Positions 42,553 through 51,375 of a DNA stretch of 64,000 bases are shown here, piece after piece. The position numbers were made by a program, and so were the translations under genes. The notes below the pieces were generated by a model, which had not been told where the DNA came from, did not search any database, and saw only the letters and a list, made by a program, of their open reading frames with translations. The stretch comes from Metarhizobium sp964253915 (GTDB taxonomy: Bacteria; Pseudomonadota; Alphaproteobacteria; Rhizobiales; Rhizobiaceae), in the NCBI RefSeq assembly GCF_964253915.1, contig NZ_CAXUSG020000006.1, positions 296,316-360,315 on the forward strand, given 5' to 3'. Every line of letters begins with the position of its first letter. The first letter of the stretch is position 1.

Positions 42553-43395
42553 ATGAAAACCAATCACAAGGCCCGCATGAACCGGCTGTTCGGCGGTGGC
42601 CGCTGCCTGGACGTGGCCATCGATCACGGCGTCTGCAACGAACCGAGTTTCCTTTCCGGTCTGGAAGACATGGAAGGCGTCGTCAAGGCGCTGGTGGCGG
42701 CCAATCCGGATGCGATCCAGATGAGCTACGGCGCTGCCGATATCCTGCAGTCGATCGAAAGCAAGGACAAACCGGCGCTGGTGATGCGTCTCGACATGGG
42801 CAACCCCTACAACAAGATCCGCCACCGCTCCATGTGGGCGGTGATGCAGAACGAGGCCGAACCGCTGGTCGGCGCGCTGCAGATGGATGCGGCCTGCGTC
42901 GTCGTCAATCTGTTCATGTTGCCGGATGAGCCCGACCTGTTCCGCCAGTGCGTGCAGAACATCGCCCGCGTCCGCGCCGATTGCGAAAAATACGGCATGC
43001 CGCTGATGATCGAGCCGCTGGCGATGCTCCCCGTTGCCGAACACGGCGGTTACATGGTCGATGGCGATCCGGAAAAGATCGTGACGCTGACGCGGCTTGC
43101 CAGCGAAATGGGCGCCGATGTCATCAAGGCCGACCCGACCACCAATCCGGAGGATTTCCACCGCGTCGTGCAGGCGGCGCGTTGCCCCGTGCTCGTCCGC
43201 GGCGGCGGCAAGGAAGACCTGCGCGCGGTGTTCGATAAGTCGGCCGCGCTGATGGCGCAGGGCGCCAAGGGTATGGTTTACGGCCGTAACATCTACCAGC
43301 ATGCCAATCCCAGCGCCGTCGTGCGCGGGCTGATGGCGATCATCCATGACGATGCCGGTGGCGCAGAGGCCTTTGAACTGTATCAGAAGGGCTGA
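42553..43395 (+). CDS. Class I aldolase of the DhnA/FbaB/LsrF type
   Basis: A 280-residue TIM-barrel Schiff-base aldolase. Features visible: RCLDVAIDHGVCN at the N-terminus, catalytic Lys in ADVIKADPTTNPEDF, and the phosphate-binding end VLVRGGGK...GMVYGRNIYQH. This family includes archaeal-type fructose-bisphosphate aldolase, LsrF and LacD-like enzymes. The start ATG is 2 nt after the previous stop. It probably cleaves the ketose phosphate made by the kinase and dehydrogenase into DHAP and a short aldehyde (inference). Confidence 0.88.
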   Translation: MKTNHKARMNRLFGGGRCLDVAIDHGVCNEPSFLSGLEDMEGVVKALVAANPDAIQMSYGAADILQSIESKDKPALVMRLDMGNPYNKIRHRSMWAVMQNEAEPLVGALQMDAACVVVNLFMLPDEPDLFRQCVQNIARVRADCEKYGMPLMIEPLAMLPVAEHGGYMVDGDPEKIVTLTRLASEMGADVIKADPTTNPEDFHRVVQAARCPVLVRGGGKEDLRAVFDKSAALMAQGAKGMVYGRNIYQHANPSAVVRGLMAIIHDDAGGAEAFELYQKG

Positions 43396-43428
43396 TAGGC
43401 CAGCGAAGACCTTTGGGAGGAGGCGCAT

Positions 43429-44940
43429 ATGGGTGAGTATCTGCTGGGGCTCGATGCCGGCAACACCGTCATCAAGGCGGTGATCTTCGATCTGCAGGGC
43501 AAGGAGATCGCCGCTGCCGCGGAAGAAGGCCACAGCCGCATGCCGCGGCCGGGCCATGTCGAACGCGGTCTCGACGAACTCTGGCAGAATGCCCGCCTGG
43601 TTATCGCCTCCTGCCTGAAACAGGCCGGCATCTCACCGGCCGACATCGCCGCCATCGGCTGCGCCGGCCACGGCAACGGCCTCTATGCGCTTGATAAGGC
43701 TGGCGATCCGCTGCTCGGCATCCAGTCGATCGACACGCGCGCTTCGGCGCTGGTCGAGGAATGGCAGGCTGCGGGCGTTGGCGACCGGACCTATCCCATC
43801 GGCCAGCAACGCCCCTGGCCGGCGCAGACGCCGACCTTGATGGCGTGGCTCAAGCGGCACCAGCCGGAGATGTTTGCGAAGATCGGCACGGTGTTCCTCT
43901 GCAAGGATTTCATCGTCAACCGGCTGACCGGCGAACGGGTCAGCGAGGTCTCCGACATGATCGGCTGCGGGCTGTTGCATGTGGCGGAGCGGCGCTACGA
44001 CCGGCCGCTGATGCAGGCCTACGGGCTGGAAGAGGCATTCGATACCCTGCCGCGGCTCTTGGAAAGCGCTGAGATCGCCGGGCATGTCAGCGACAAGGCT
44101 GCGGCGGAAACCGGGTTGAAGGCGGGCACGCCCGTCGTTGCCGGGCTTTTCGATGTCATCGCCAGCGCGCTTGGCTCCGGCGTGGCGCGCACCGGTGCTG
44201 CGTCGATCATCGCCGGCACCTGGAGCATCAACCAGGTAGTCATCGACCGGCCGGCCCTGGACGGCCCGGTGTTCATGTCGTCGAGCTTCGACCACGAGCG
44301 CTACATGGCGATCGAATCGAGCGCGACATCTGCGGCCAACCTGGAATGGATCGTGCGGGAATTTTTTGCCGACGAGCGGCCGGACGGCCGTTCGCCCTTC
44401 GAGGTCTGCAGCGAACTGGTGGGTTCGGTGGCGCCCGCCGACGACAATCCGCACTATCATCCCTATGTGTACGGCGCGCAGCAGGATGGCAACGCCCGGG
44501 CCGGCTTCTACGGCGTCGGCGGCTGGCACACCAAGGCGCATCTGCTGCACGCGGTCTTCGAAGGCGTCGCCTTCGGGCACCGCTGGCATATCGACAATCT
44601 TCGGCGCGCCGGCGCGCGTTTCGACGAGGCGATCCTCTCCGGCGGCGGCTCGCGCAGTGCCGTCTGGCCGCAGATTTTTGCTGACGTGCTGGGCGTGCCC
44701 GTTTCCGTGGCGCGGTCGCGGGAGACCGGCGCATTGGGCGCGGCGATTGCCGCCGGCATCGGCGTCGGCCTGTTCGGCGGTTTCGAGGCCGGTGCGGCGG
44801 CCATGACCGAGGTGGTCCGCAGCTATCAGCCCAATCCGCAGCTGAAGGCGCTGTACGATCGCCGTTATGCCCTGCACCGCGATATCGTCGAGGCGATGAC
44901 GCCGATCTGGAAGCGCCTGGCATCGGCCGCGCCCGCATGA
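43429..44940 (+). CDS. FGGY-family carbohydrate kinase
   Basis: A 503-residue kinase of the xylulokinase/erythritol-kinase superfamily. N-terminal phosphate loop LLGLDAGNTVIKAVIFD; GCAGHGNGLY in the sugar-binding region; IIAGTWSINQ and C-terminal ILSGGGSRSAVWPQIFADVLG adenosine motif, then ETGALGAAIAAGIG. GGGAGGAGG precedes the ATG at 43429. It is the last gene of the operon and closes the pathway from uptake to phosphorylation. Sugar specificity (polyol, tetritol or pentulose) cannot be read from sequence. Confidence 0.92.
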   Translation: MGEYLLGLDAGNTVIKAVIFDLQGKEIAAAAEEGHSRMPRPGHVERGLDELWQNARLVIASCLKQAGISPADIAAIGCAGHGNGLYALDKAGDPLLGIQSIDTRASALVEEWQAAGVGDRTYPIGQQRPWPAQTPTLMAWLKRHQPEMFAKIGTVFLCKDFIVNRLTGERVSEVSDMIGCGLLHVAERRYDRPLMQAYGLEEAFDTLPRLLESAEIAGHVSDKAAAETGLKAGTPVVAGLFDVIASALGSGVARTGAASIIAGTWSINQVVIDRPALDGPVFMSSSFDHERYMAIESSATSAANLEWIVREFFADERPDGRSPFEVCSELVGSVAPADDNPHYHPYVYGAQQDGNARAGFYGVGGWHTKAHLLHAVFEGVAFGHRWHIDNLRRAGARFDEAILSGGGSRSAVWPQIFADVLGVPVSVARSRETGALGAAIAAGIGVGLFGGFEAGAAAMTEVVRSYQPNPQLKALYDRRYALHRDIVEAMTPIWKRLASAAPA

Positions 44941-45039
44941 CGGGTGCCGATGCGGTCCGGTTGAATTTTTTGCACTGCAGCGGAACCAAGCGGGCCGTGA
45001 GGACTTAACCTGCCGAACAGAATTCGGGGGTTTTTCTTC

Positions 45040-47127
45040 ATGACATCGATGAATGGCGGCTATTCGATCCAATCCGGAAGCTGGACCGAACTGGGCGCAA
45101 CATGGCAGGGCGACGGCGTCAACTTCGCCCTGTTTTCAGCGCATGCCGAACGGGTGGAACTCTGCCTTTTCGACGACCGCGGCCAGACCGAAATCGCCCG
45201 GCTGACGCTGCCGGAATTCACCAACGAGATCTGGCACGGCTTCGTTCCCGGCCTGAAGCCGGGAGCGCTGTACGGTTATCGTGTTCATGGCCCGTATGAT
45301 CCCGGCAATGGCCACCGCTTCAACCCGAACAAGCTGCTGATCGATCCTTACGCCCGCCAGCTCGTCGGCCCGCTGCAATGGTCAGAAGCGCTGTTCGGCT
45401 ACGACCTACTGCACAAGGACAAGGACCTGACCTTCGACAAGCGCGACAGCGCCGCCGGCATGCCGAAATGCCGCGTCGTCGATCCCTCGACCTACGATGC
45501 CAGCGGCGACGTGAAGCCGAACATCCCCTGGTCGCAGACGGTGATCTATGAAACCCACGTCAAAGGCTTCACCCAGCTGAACCCCAACATTCCCGAGGAG
45601 CTGCGCGGAACCTATGAAGGCATGGGCCACAAGGCGGCGGTCGATTACATCAAGGGATTGGGCATCACCAGTGTCGAGCTTCTGCCGGTCCACGAATTTC
45701 CCGACGATTCCTATCTGATCGACAGGGGGCTGAAGAACTACTGGGGGTATAACACGCTCGCATTCTTCGCCCCGGCCTCCCGCTATTTCGGCCCGAATGG
45801 CGTCGATGGCTTCCGCGCCATGGTTCGCGCCTTCCACGATGCGGGCGTCGAGGTCATCCTCGACGTCGTCTACAACCACACGGCCGAGGGCAACGAACTC
45901 GGCCCGACGCTGTCCTTCAAGGGCATCGACAATTTCTCCTATTACCGGACGATGCCGACCGATCACCGCTATTACATCAACGACACCGGTACCGGGAACA
46001 CCGTCAACACCTCGCATCCGCGCGTGCTGCAGCTCATCACCGATTCCTTGCGCTACTGGGTGGAGCACATGCATGTCGACGGTTTCCGCTTCGATCTCGG
46101 CACCATCCTTGGCCGCGAGCCGGAAGGTTTCGACCAGCGCGGCGGCTTCTTCGACGTGATGACGCAGGATCCCGTCCTGTCCAAGGTGAAGCTGATCGGC
46201 GAGCCCTGGGATGTCGGCCCCGGCGGCTACCAGCTCGGCGGCTTTCCGCCCGGCTGGGCGGAGTGGAACGACAAGTACCGCGACACCGTGCGCGAATACT
46301 GGCTGGATACCGACGGCACCGCCCCGGACTTTGCGGCGCGCGTGCTGGGCTCCGGCGATATCTACGATCTGCGCGGCCGTCGCCCGTGGGCGAGTGTCAA
46401 CTTCATCGCCGCCCATGACGGGTTCACCGTCAACGATCTCGTTTCCTACAACGAGAAGCACAACGAGGCGAACGGCGAGGACAACAAGGACGGCCACGAT
46501 CACAATCGCAGCTTCAACTACGGTGCGGAAGGTCCGACCGAGGACGAGGCGATCAATGCCGCCCGCGACCGCCAGAAGCGCAATTTCCTGGCAACGCTGC
46601 TTCTGTCGCACGGCACGCCGATGTTGCTCGGCGGCGACGAATTCGGCCGCAGCCAGATGGGCAACAACAACGGCTACTGCCAGGACAGCGAGTTGAGTTG
46701 GCTGCACTGGGAGAACCTGCCGCCATCGGCGGAGATCCTGCGCAATTTCGTGCGGCGTCTGACGACGATTCGCGCCGAGCAGCCGATCTTCCGCCGCGAC
46801 AGCTGGCGGGACGGCATGATCGTCACGTGGCTTAACTGCAATGGCGGCGAGCAGTCGCAGGAACATTGGGATGATCCGGGCGGCACGACGATCGGGGTGC
46901 AGCTGTCGATGAACGGCGATGACGGCGATACCGACACCTGGACGGAGGTGATGGTGCTCTTCAACCCGCATGACGGCACGGTGCCGTTCGTCTTGCCGGC
47001 ATCGCACAGCGGGACCTGGGCACTGGAACTCTGCACAACCGATACGACGCGGCACGGCGAGATGTTCTCGACGGACGACGTCTTCGAAATGGAAAACCGC
47101 AGCCTGGCGCTTTTCCGCCGGGCTTGA
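45040..47127 (+). CDS. glgX: Glycogen debranching enzyme GlgX
   Basis: A 695-residue GH13 isoamylase-type enzyme that removes branches from phosphorylase-limited glycogen. N-terminal CBM48 (TELGATWQGDGVNFALFSAHAERVELCLFD), then catalytic blocks DVVYNHTAEG, GFRFDLG (nucleophile Asp), LIGEPWD (acid Glu) and FIAAHDGFTVNDLV. The C-terminal domain ends with MENRSLALFRR. The gene begins 99 nt after the kinase gene and is probably independently transcribed. It converges with glgA across a shared terminator. Confidence 0.95.
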   Translation: MTSMNGGYSIQSGSWTELGATWQGDGVNFALFSAHAERVELCLFDDRGQTEIARLTLPEFTNEIWHGFVPGLKPGALYGYRVHGPYDPGNGHRFNPNKLLIDPYARQLVGPLQWSEALFGYDLLHKDKDLTFDKRDSAAGMPKCRVVDPSTYDASGDVKPNIPWSQTVIYETHVKGFTQLNPNIPEELRGTYEGMGHKAAVDYIKGLGITSVELLPVHEFPDDSYLIDRGLKNYWGYNTLAFFAPASRYFGPNGVDGFRAMVRAFHDAGVEVILDVVYNHTAEGNELGPTLSFKGIDNFSYYRTMPTDHRYYINDTGTGNTVNTSHPRVLQLITDSLRYWVEHMHVDGFRFDLGTILGREPEGFDQRGGFFDVMTQDPVLSKVKLIGEPWDVGPGGYQLGGFPPGWAEWNDKYRDTVREYWLDTDGTAPDFAARVLGSGDIYDLRGRRPWASVNFIAAHDGFTVNDLVSYNEKHNEANGEDNKDGHDHNRSFNYGAEGPTEDEAINAARDRQKRNFLATLLLSHGTPMLLGGDEFGRSQMGNNNGYCQDSELSWLHWENLPPSAEILRNFVRRLTTIRAEQPIFRRDSWRDGMIVTWLNCNGGEQSQEHWDDPGGTTIGVQLSMNGDDGDTDTWTEVMVLFNPHDGTVPFVLPASHSGTWALELCTTDTTRHGEMFSTDDVFEMENRSLALFRRA

Positions 47128-47163
47128 GGCATGGCTACGGCCTCCATGCGGGCACATGAGCTC

Positions 47164-47207
47164 GACAACAAAAAGGGCGGGGCAAGGCACCCGCCCTTTT
47201 TGTTGTC
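47164..47207. terminator. Bidirectional intrinsic terminator between glgX and glgA
   Basis: A perfect 18-bp stem (arm GACAACAAAAAGGGCGGG) with an 8-nt loop, flanked by an A-run on one side and a T-run on the other, so it works for both convergent genes. Confidence 0.95.
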
Positions 47208-47218
47208 CAAAACGGATA

Positions 47219-48694
47219 TCAGCCGGTGGCCTTTATAGCCCAGTTCAGCAAGGGGTTGCGGCGGGCGAGCAGCGAGCCATAAAGCGATGCATATTGCTGG
47301 GCGCTGCGGTCCCAGGAAAAATGCGCCTTCATGCCCTGGTGCTGCAACCGCGCCCAGCGGCGCGGGTCGCGATAGGCGGCGAAGGCACGATGCAGCGCCA
47401 GACGCAGGCCTTCCTTGTCGATCGGATGGAACTGGAAGCCGGTGGCGACCCGTGCCGATACCGCGGCGTCATTGGCATCGATGATCGTTTCCGCCAGTCC
47501 GCCGGTGCGCGACACCACGGGCACGCTGCCGTATCGCAGGGCGTAGAGCTGCGTCAGGCCGCAGGGTTCGAAACGGGATGGCTGGACGATGGAATCGACG
47601 CCGCCGTGGATCATGTGCGCCGTCGGCTCGTCATAACCGATGCGCACGGCGATCCGGCCGGGATGGCGGGCTGCGGCACCGGCCAACATGTTCTCGATGT
47701 AACGATCGCCCTTGCCGAACACGATCAGCTTGCCGCCGCTCGCCACCAGGTCGTCGGCGACTTCGGCCAGCATGTCGAGGCCCTTCTGCCAGGTCAGCCG
47801 GCTGACGACGGCAAACAGCAGGCTGTCGTCGTGGTGCAGACCGAATTCCTCTTCCACCCTCCGCCGGTTGGTCCGGCGCGACTTGAGGCCGAGGTAATCG
47901 TAGTTGGCGACAAGCGCGGGATCGGTTGCCGGGTCCCACATCTCCGGATCGATGCCATTGACGATGCCGAGCAGGTCCGGCCGCCTCTCGCCGAGCACGC
48001 CTTGCATCCCCATGCCGAATTCCGGCGTCAGGATTTCGCGGGCATAGGTGGGGCTGACGGTGGTGATGGCGTCGGCCGTCTGCAGGCCGCCCTTCAGGAA
48101 GCTGATATCGCCATGATATTCGAGGCAGTTGATGTTCATTGCATCGGGAGGCAGGCCGAGGTGTTCGAGGATGCCGGCGTGGAATTGCCCCTGGAATGCC
48201 AGGTTGTGGACGGTCAGCACGCAGGGAATGTCGCGGCCCTTGCCGTATCGCATGTAGACGGATGTCAGGGCGGACTGCCAGTCATGGGTATGCACCACAT
48301 CCGGCTGCCAGTGCGGCAGCAGGCCACCGGCGATTTCGGCAGCGACGACGGAAAGGGCCGCGAACCGGCGCCAGTTGTCGGGATGATCGTTGCCGCCGTC
48401 ATCGACATAGGGGCCGCCTGGCCGATCGAACAGGCCGGGCGCATGCAGCACGAGAAGATCGAGGTCGCCATGCCGGCCCTGCAATAGGGTTGCCGGTTCG
48501 CCGAACACCTCGTCGAAGACGACAAGCGGCTCCATCGCCTTCAATTTGCGCAGGACCGTCGGATATCCGGGCACGAGGGTCTTGGTATGGACGCCGCAGG
48601 CCTTCAGGAATTTCGGCAAGGAGCCGGTGACATCGGCCAGGCCGCCGGTCTTGATCAGTGGGAATATTTCCGAAGTAACCGAGAGTATCTTCAT
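47219..48694 (-). CDS. glgA: Glycogen synthase GlgA
   Basis: A 491-residue GT5 ADP-glucose:glycogen glucosyltransferase. N-terminal ILSVTSEIFPLIKTGGLADVTG contains the KTGGL ADP-glucose motif. The C-terminal half has RLTWQKGLDML and PSRFEPCGLTQLYALRYGSVPVV, the retaining glycosyltransferase active site. I start at the ATG at 48694, since the further 31 upstream residues are unlike GlgA. Unlike many rhizobial gene sets, glgB and glgC are not adjacent; only glgX is nearby. Confidence 0.94.
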   Translation of the reverse strand: MKILSVTSEIFPLIKTGGLADVTGSLPKFLKACGVHTKTLVPGYPTVLRKLKAMEPLVVFDEVFGEPATLLQGRHGDLDLLVLHAPGLFDRPGGPYVDDGGNDHPDNWRRFAALSVVAAEIAGGLLPHWQPDVVHTHDWQSALTSVYMRYGKGRDIPCVLTVHNLAFQGQFHAGILEHLGLPPDAMNINCLEYHGDISFLKGGLQTADAITTVSPTYAREILTPEFGMGMQGVLGERRPDLLGIVNGIDPEMWDPATDPALVANYDYLGLKSRRTNRRRVEEEFGLHHDDSLLFAVVSRLTWQKGLDMLAEVADDLVASGGKLIVFGKGDRYIENMLAGAAARHPGRIAVRIGYDEPTAHMIHGGVDSIVQPSRFEPCGLTQLYALRYGSVPVVSRTGGLAETIIDANDAAVSARVATGFQFHPIDKEGLRLALHRAFAAYRDPRRWARLQHQGMKAHFSWDRSAQQYASLYGSLLARRNPLLNWAIKATG

Positions 48695-48920
48695 GAATGC
48701 CGCATCCCCTTGCATCAGCGGGCTCCGGGGAGCCGCCTGCACACAAAACAATCTGTGAAGCGCAAACGAATAACGCAGTTCCAGCAACAGGCCGGGAAAA
48801 GCAAAGGCAGACCGAAACTCACCGCTCGCCAGGACATAACGAGGACAGACACAAACCGTTCCGCTGCAGGATAATTAAATCACGGCGGATTCCCCGCCGT
48901 CAACTGGTCAATAAACGACA

Positions 48921-48939
48921 GCGCCCGCAAAGCGGGCGC
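48921..48939 (-). terminator. Hairpin after the DUF2934 gene
   Basis: Perfect 8-bp stem GCGCCCGC / GCGGGCGC with a 3-nt loop, 29 nt downstream of the stop on the minus strand, followed by a short T-containing stretch. A modest intrinsic terminator. Confidence 0.55.
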
Positions 48940-48968
48940 CTGGAGTACGCAACGCATGGTTTCAGGTT

Positions 48969-49208
48969 TCAGACGGCGACTTTTTTGGCGCGGCGTTTTA
49001 CCGGCGCCTTGACGTCGGCATCAATGACCTCGGACGGCGCTTCCTCGATAATCGATGCTACTCGAACGGGTGTTTCCGTTTCCGTCTGATCGGCGATCTC
49101 GCGGTTGGCACGTTCCCAATGCAAGGCATCCCGACCCCAGGGCCTGCCTTCTTCTTCCCAGATTTCGTAGGCTCGTTTTTTAACTCGTTCGTACACGGTT
49201 TCCGCCAT
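48969..49208 (-). CDS. DUF2934 small protein, stress-associated
   Basis: A 79-residue soluble protein. The N-terminal half (VYERVKKRAYEIWEEEGRPWGRDALHWERANREI) is the DUF2934 helix-turn unit found in rhizobia. The C-terminal half is variable and ends in a Lys/Arg-rich tail VKRRAKKVAV. The ATG at 49208 has GGGGAG nine bases upstream. A perfect EcfG-type promoter lies 32 nt before it, so expression in stress or stationary phase is expected. Function is unknown. Confidence 0.88.
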   Translation of the reverse strand: MAETVYERVKKRAYEIWEEEGRPWGRDALHWERANREIADQTETETPVRVASIIEEAPSEVIDADVKAPVKRRAKKVAV

Positions 49209-49239
49209 GGATCGATCTCCCCGTATGGACAGCACGTTA

Positions 49240-49265
49240 AACGACGACGCAATGCCGATAGTTCC
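49240..49265 (-). promoter_or_regulatory. EcfG-type promoter of the DUF2934 gene
   Basis: GGAAC, 17 nt, CGTT on the minus strand, a full consensus match. The -10 is 32 nt upstream of the ATG. Confidence 0.75.
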
Positions 49266-49386
49266 ACACGCGTGACGGATTGGAAAGCGCGGAAAGTTGC
49301 TGCAATCACCTAATCCATGAAAAAATTGTGCAGTGCGTCGGGAACAATCGGCCGGCTGGGGAATTCTGTTGCCATGGGAGGAAAAA

Positions 49387-49626
49387 ATGAACCAACATTT
49401 TTGTGATGTCTTGCCGCAGGACAATGGCTGGATGTTCGTCATGGACGGCTACCAGTCTGCGATTTACCCGAACTACGAATTGGCGGTGAGGGCTGCAAAC
49501 GAGCATGCCGCGCGCGTCAAGCAGCATGAACGCATCGTGCTGCGCTGCCAAACCGTGAAGGGCGACATGATGCGCATCGCCGTGACCGGCGCCAATTCCC
49601 GCCAGGGTGAGAAACGCGCAAGCTGA
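49387..49626 (+). CDS. Small hypothetical protein (DUF2188-like pattern)
   Basis: A 79-residue protein starting at an ATG preceded by GGGAGG. It reads like a compact strand-helix domain: a strand near GWMFVMDGYQ, a helix YELAVRAANEHAARV, then LRCQTVKGDMMRIAV. The layout (exposed strand, helix with A-rich face, strand) resembles DUF2188-type proteins. I am not certain of the family. It is divergent from the DUF2934 gene. It is followed by a strong terminator. Confidence 0.75.
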   Translation: MNQHFCDVLPQDNGWMFVMDGYQSAIYPNYELAVRAANEHAARVKQHERIVLRCQTVKGDMMRIAVTGANSRQGEKRAS

Positions 49627-49650
49627 TCACCGTTGCTCCATTGGTTTTGA

Positions 49651-49684
49651 TGCCGGCCGTGTTTTGCACGGCCGGCATTTTTTC
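49651..49684 (+). terminator. Intrinsic terminator after the small protein gene
   Basis: Perfect 11-bp stem TGCCGGCCGTG / CACGGCCGGCA around a TTTTG loop, followed directly by six T residues. Confidence 0.93.
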
Positions 49685-49705
49685 TGCTGCAATTGTCCGG
49701 CGGAA

Positions 49706-49731
49706 GGTGCGTCCGCTTTCGCGGACGCACC
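49706..49731 (-). terminator. Hairpin after the YciF-like gene
   Basis: Perfect 11-bp inverted repeat GGTGCGTCCGC / GCGGACGCACC with a 4-nt loop, 6 nt after the stop at 49738 on the minus strand. No T-run, so termination would depend on other factors. Confidence 0.5.
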
Positions 49732-49737
49732 AAGTCG

Positions 49738-50238
49738 TCAGGCGGCGCGCTGCTTGGCTGCGCCGTTGACGGCGGTCTCTGCGAGCTTGGTCAATGTTTC
49801 GTCGGTTGTCGCTTCTTCCTGCAGCGTTTTGTCGAGAAGCTTGGCGACATCGTCGTGGCCGAGCTGCAAGGCCCACGCCTTCAACGTGCCGTAGCGGCTG
49901 ATCTCGTAGTGCTCGACAGCCTGGGCAGCCGCCAGAAGGCCGGCATCGATGGCCGGCGAACCCTTGAACGCCTCCAGGATCTCCTCGCCTTCCTCGACGA
50001 TGCCGTCGATGGCCGGGCAGGTCTTGGCGCGAGCGCGCTTGCCGATCTTCTCGAAGACCTCCTGCAGACGCTCGACATGTGTCTCGGTTTCGTCCCGATG
50101 CTTGAGGAAGGCCGCTTGCAGCTTTTCGTTCTGGGCGCCGCGCGCCATCTTCGGCAACGCCTTGAGGATCTTGCGTTCGGCGTAATAGATATCCTTGAGG
50201 GTTTCATAGAAAAGATCGTCGAGGGTTTTGTCCGCCAT
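49738..50238 (-). CDS. YciF-like ferritin-fold stress protein (DUF892)
   Basis: A 166-residue four-helix protein. It opens TLDDLFYETLKDIYYAERKILKALPKM, the DUF892/YciF signature with metal-ligand Glu and His positions repeated (DETETHVERLQ, VEHYEISRYG). It acts as a di-metal ferritin-like protein in general stress responses of Enterobacteria and rhizobia (family knowledge). AGGAGA precedes the ATG at 50238. An EcfG-like -35 (GGAAC) with a near-match -10 (AGTT) lies upstream. Confidence 0.92.
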   Translation of the reverse strand: MADKTLDDLFYETLKDIYYAERKILKALPKMARGAQNEKLQAAFLKHRDETETHVERLQEVFEKIGKRARAKTCPAIDGIVEEGEEILEAFKGSPAIDAGLLAAAQAVEHYEISRYGTLKAWALQLGHDDVAKLLDKTLQEEATTDETLTKLAETAVNGAAKQRAA

Positions 50239-50273
50239 TGATTTTCTCCTGTGGGGGGGTGTTGCCAGGATCA

Positions 50274-50298
50274 AACTCGCAGGCCGATGCAATGTTCC
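50274..50298 (-). promoter_or_regulatory. Probable EcfG-type promoter of the YciF-like gene
   Basis: GGAAC, 16 nt, AGTT on the minus strand. The -35 is perfect and the -10 differs at one base from CGTT. The gene product is a stress protein, which supports the call. Confidence 0.5.
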
Positions 50299-50312
50299 GG
50301 CGATTTTCGCGG

Positions 50313-50900
50313 TCAGGAAGACGACTTGGCAAACGTGCGGCTGATGAAAGCCGAGCCGGCCAGCCCGAAGCGCCATGGCGCAGCGACATTGCGGCTGATG
50401 CCGATCCGGGGGCCCGACAACACATGCTCCGCTCGTCCGGCGGTCAGCAGAAAAGGCGGCGAACCGAGCGCCATTCCGTCCCGGGTGATGTCCACGCCCA
50501 GGGCGGCGCATAATTTTCCGGGGCCTGAGCAGAGTTTGCGCAGGTCGTCCGTCCCCCGGCGCCGCTGCATGTCGGCAAGCCCGAGCGTAGGCTGCAATGC
50601 GCGGATCAGCACGGCGCTTCCCGGCAGGCAGACGAAATTCAGGCACCAGTGGATGCCATAGGAGCGATAGACATAGGCATGCCCGGCGGGCCCGAACATG
50701 GCGGCGTTGCGGTTTGTCCGGCCGCGGAAACTGTGTGAGGCTTCGTCGTCCGGCCGGTACGCCTCCGTTTCGACGATGATGCCGCCGACGCCCTCGACGC
50801 TGACCTGCCAGCCGATCAGTTCACGGGCGACCTCGACGGCATCGCGGTCGAAGAAGGCCTTGAGCGTGTCATCGGCCTTGCTGCTCGAAGAAGAGGTCAA
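50313..50900 (-). CDS. DNA-3-methyladenine glycosylase (AAG/MPG family)
   Basis: A 195-residue base-excision repair enzyme. Catalytic Glu lies in GIIVETEAYRPDDEASHSFRG; other fixed blocks are RTNRNAAMFGPAGHAYVYRSYG and CLNFVC, then LCSGPGKLCAALG. The length is typical. It is oriented like the YciF-like gene, which begins 74 nt after its stop, but no promoter motif can be assigned with confidence to this gene. Confidence 0.93.
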   Translation of the reverse strand: MTSSSSSKADDTLKAFFDRDAVEVARELIGWQVSVEGVGGIIVETEAYRPDDEASHSFRGRTNRNAAMFGPAGHAYVYRSYGIHWCLNFVCLPGSAVLIRALQPTLGLADMQRRRGTDDLRKLCSGPGKLCAALGVDITRDGMALGSPPFLLTAGRAEHVLSGPRIGISRNVAAPWRFGLAGSAFISRTFAKSSS

Positions 50901-50990
50901 AAGCGTGCTCGCATCGGGATGGCAGGATTGGCTACAGGAGATTGCTACTGTCCTTTGGGGCCTGGCCAGATTCGTGGATGGCGCTTCGGC

Positions 50991-51143
50991 CTATTGCCGG
51001 TCCTTCCTGTCGTTCAGGGCCTTCTGCAGTTGTTTTGCCAACAGCAGCAGCCGGTCCGGCACCGGCTCCTTTTCGATTTCCTTGAGCAGCAGCGCCACTT
51101 CCTGGCTCACCACGTCGTTTTCATCTTTGTCGGTCGTCGTCAT
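50991..51143 (-). CDS. NepR-like anti-sigma peptide (50 residues)
   Basis: A 50-residue protein whose core reads EIEKEPVPDRLLLLAKQLQ, close to the NepR box (EPVPDRF..LL..L) that binds EcfG-type sigma factors. It begins MTTTDKDEND and is rich in charged residues. It is divergent from an EcfG-type sigma gene (51376), the arrangement expected for a NepR-EcfG pair. The ribosome site is weak. No PhyR anti-anti-sigma gene (sigma-like domain plus receiver) is present in the window. Alternative: an unrelated small protein with a chance EPVPDR motif. Confidence 0.6.
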   Translation of the reverse strand: MTTTDKDENDVVSQEVALLLKEIEKEPVPDRLLLLAKQLQKALNDRKDRQ

Positions 51144-51306
51144 TTCAGGCCCATCATCTGTGCGAACCAGCATATTGCAAAGCGTTGCCAAAGCAAATCC
51201 GGGGCGCTGCCGGATCGGCCGACAACCGTTTCATTCCGCTTTTATCGCCATTGACTTGATCCAGCATTGCGCTGCGAAAACTTGGCCTTGAGCGGAACAG
51301 GGACAG

Positions 51307-51332
51307 GGAACCAAATCCGAAGCCGCGACGTT
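51307..51332 (+). promoter_or_regulatory. EcfG-type autoregulatory promoter of the sigma gene
   Basis: GGAAC, 17 nt, CGTT, full match to the EcfG consensus, 44 nt before the GTG start. Positive autoregulation of ecfG from such a site is common in alphaproteobacteria. Confidence 0.8.
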
Positions 51333-51375
51333 GACTAGCGTCACTTCCCGATATTGCGCTGGAGAGGTAAAACCG

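Noticed and set aside
44982..45039. GGAAC upstream of glgX as an EcfG promoter
   Set aside because: No CGTT or one-base variant occurs 16 or 17 nt downstream.
49341..49386. GGAAC upstream of the 79-residue small protein as an EcfG promoter
   Set aside because: The -10 position reads AATT or ATTC; no acceptable match.
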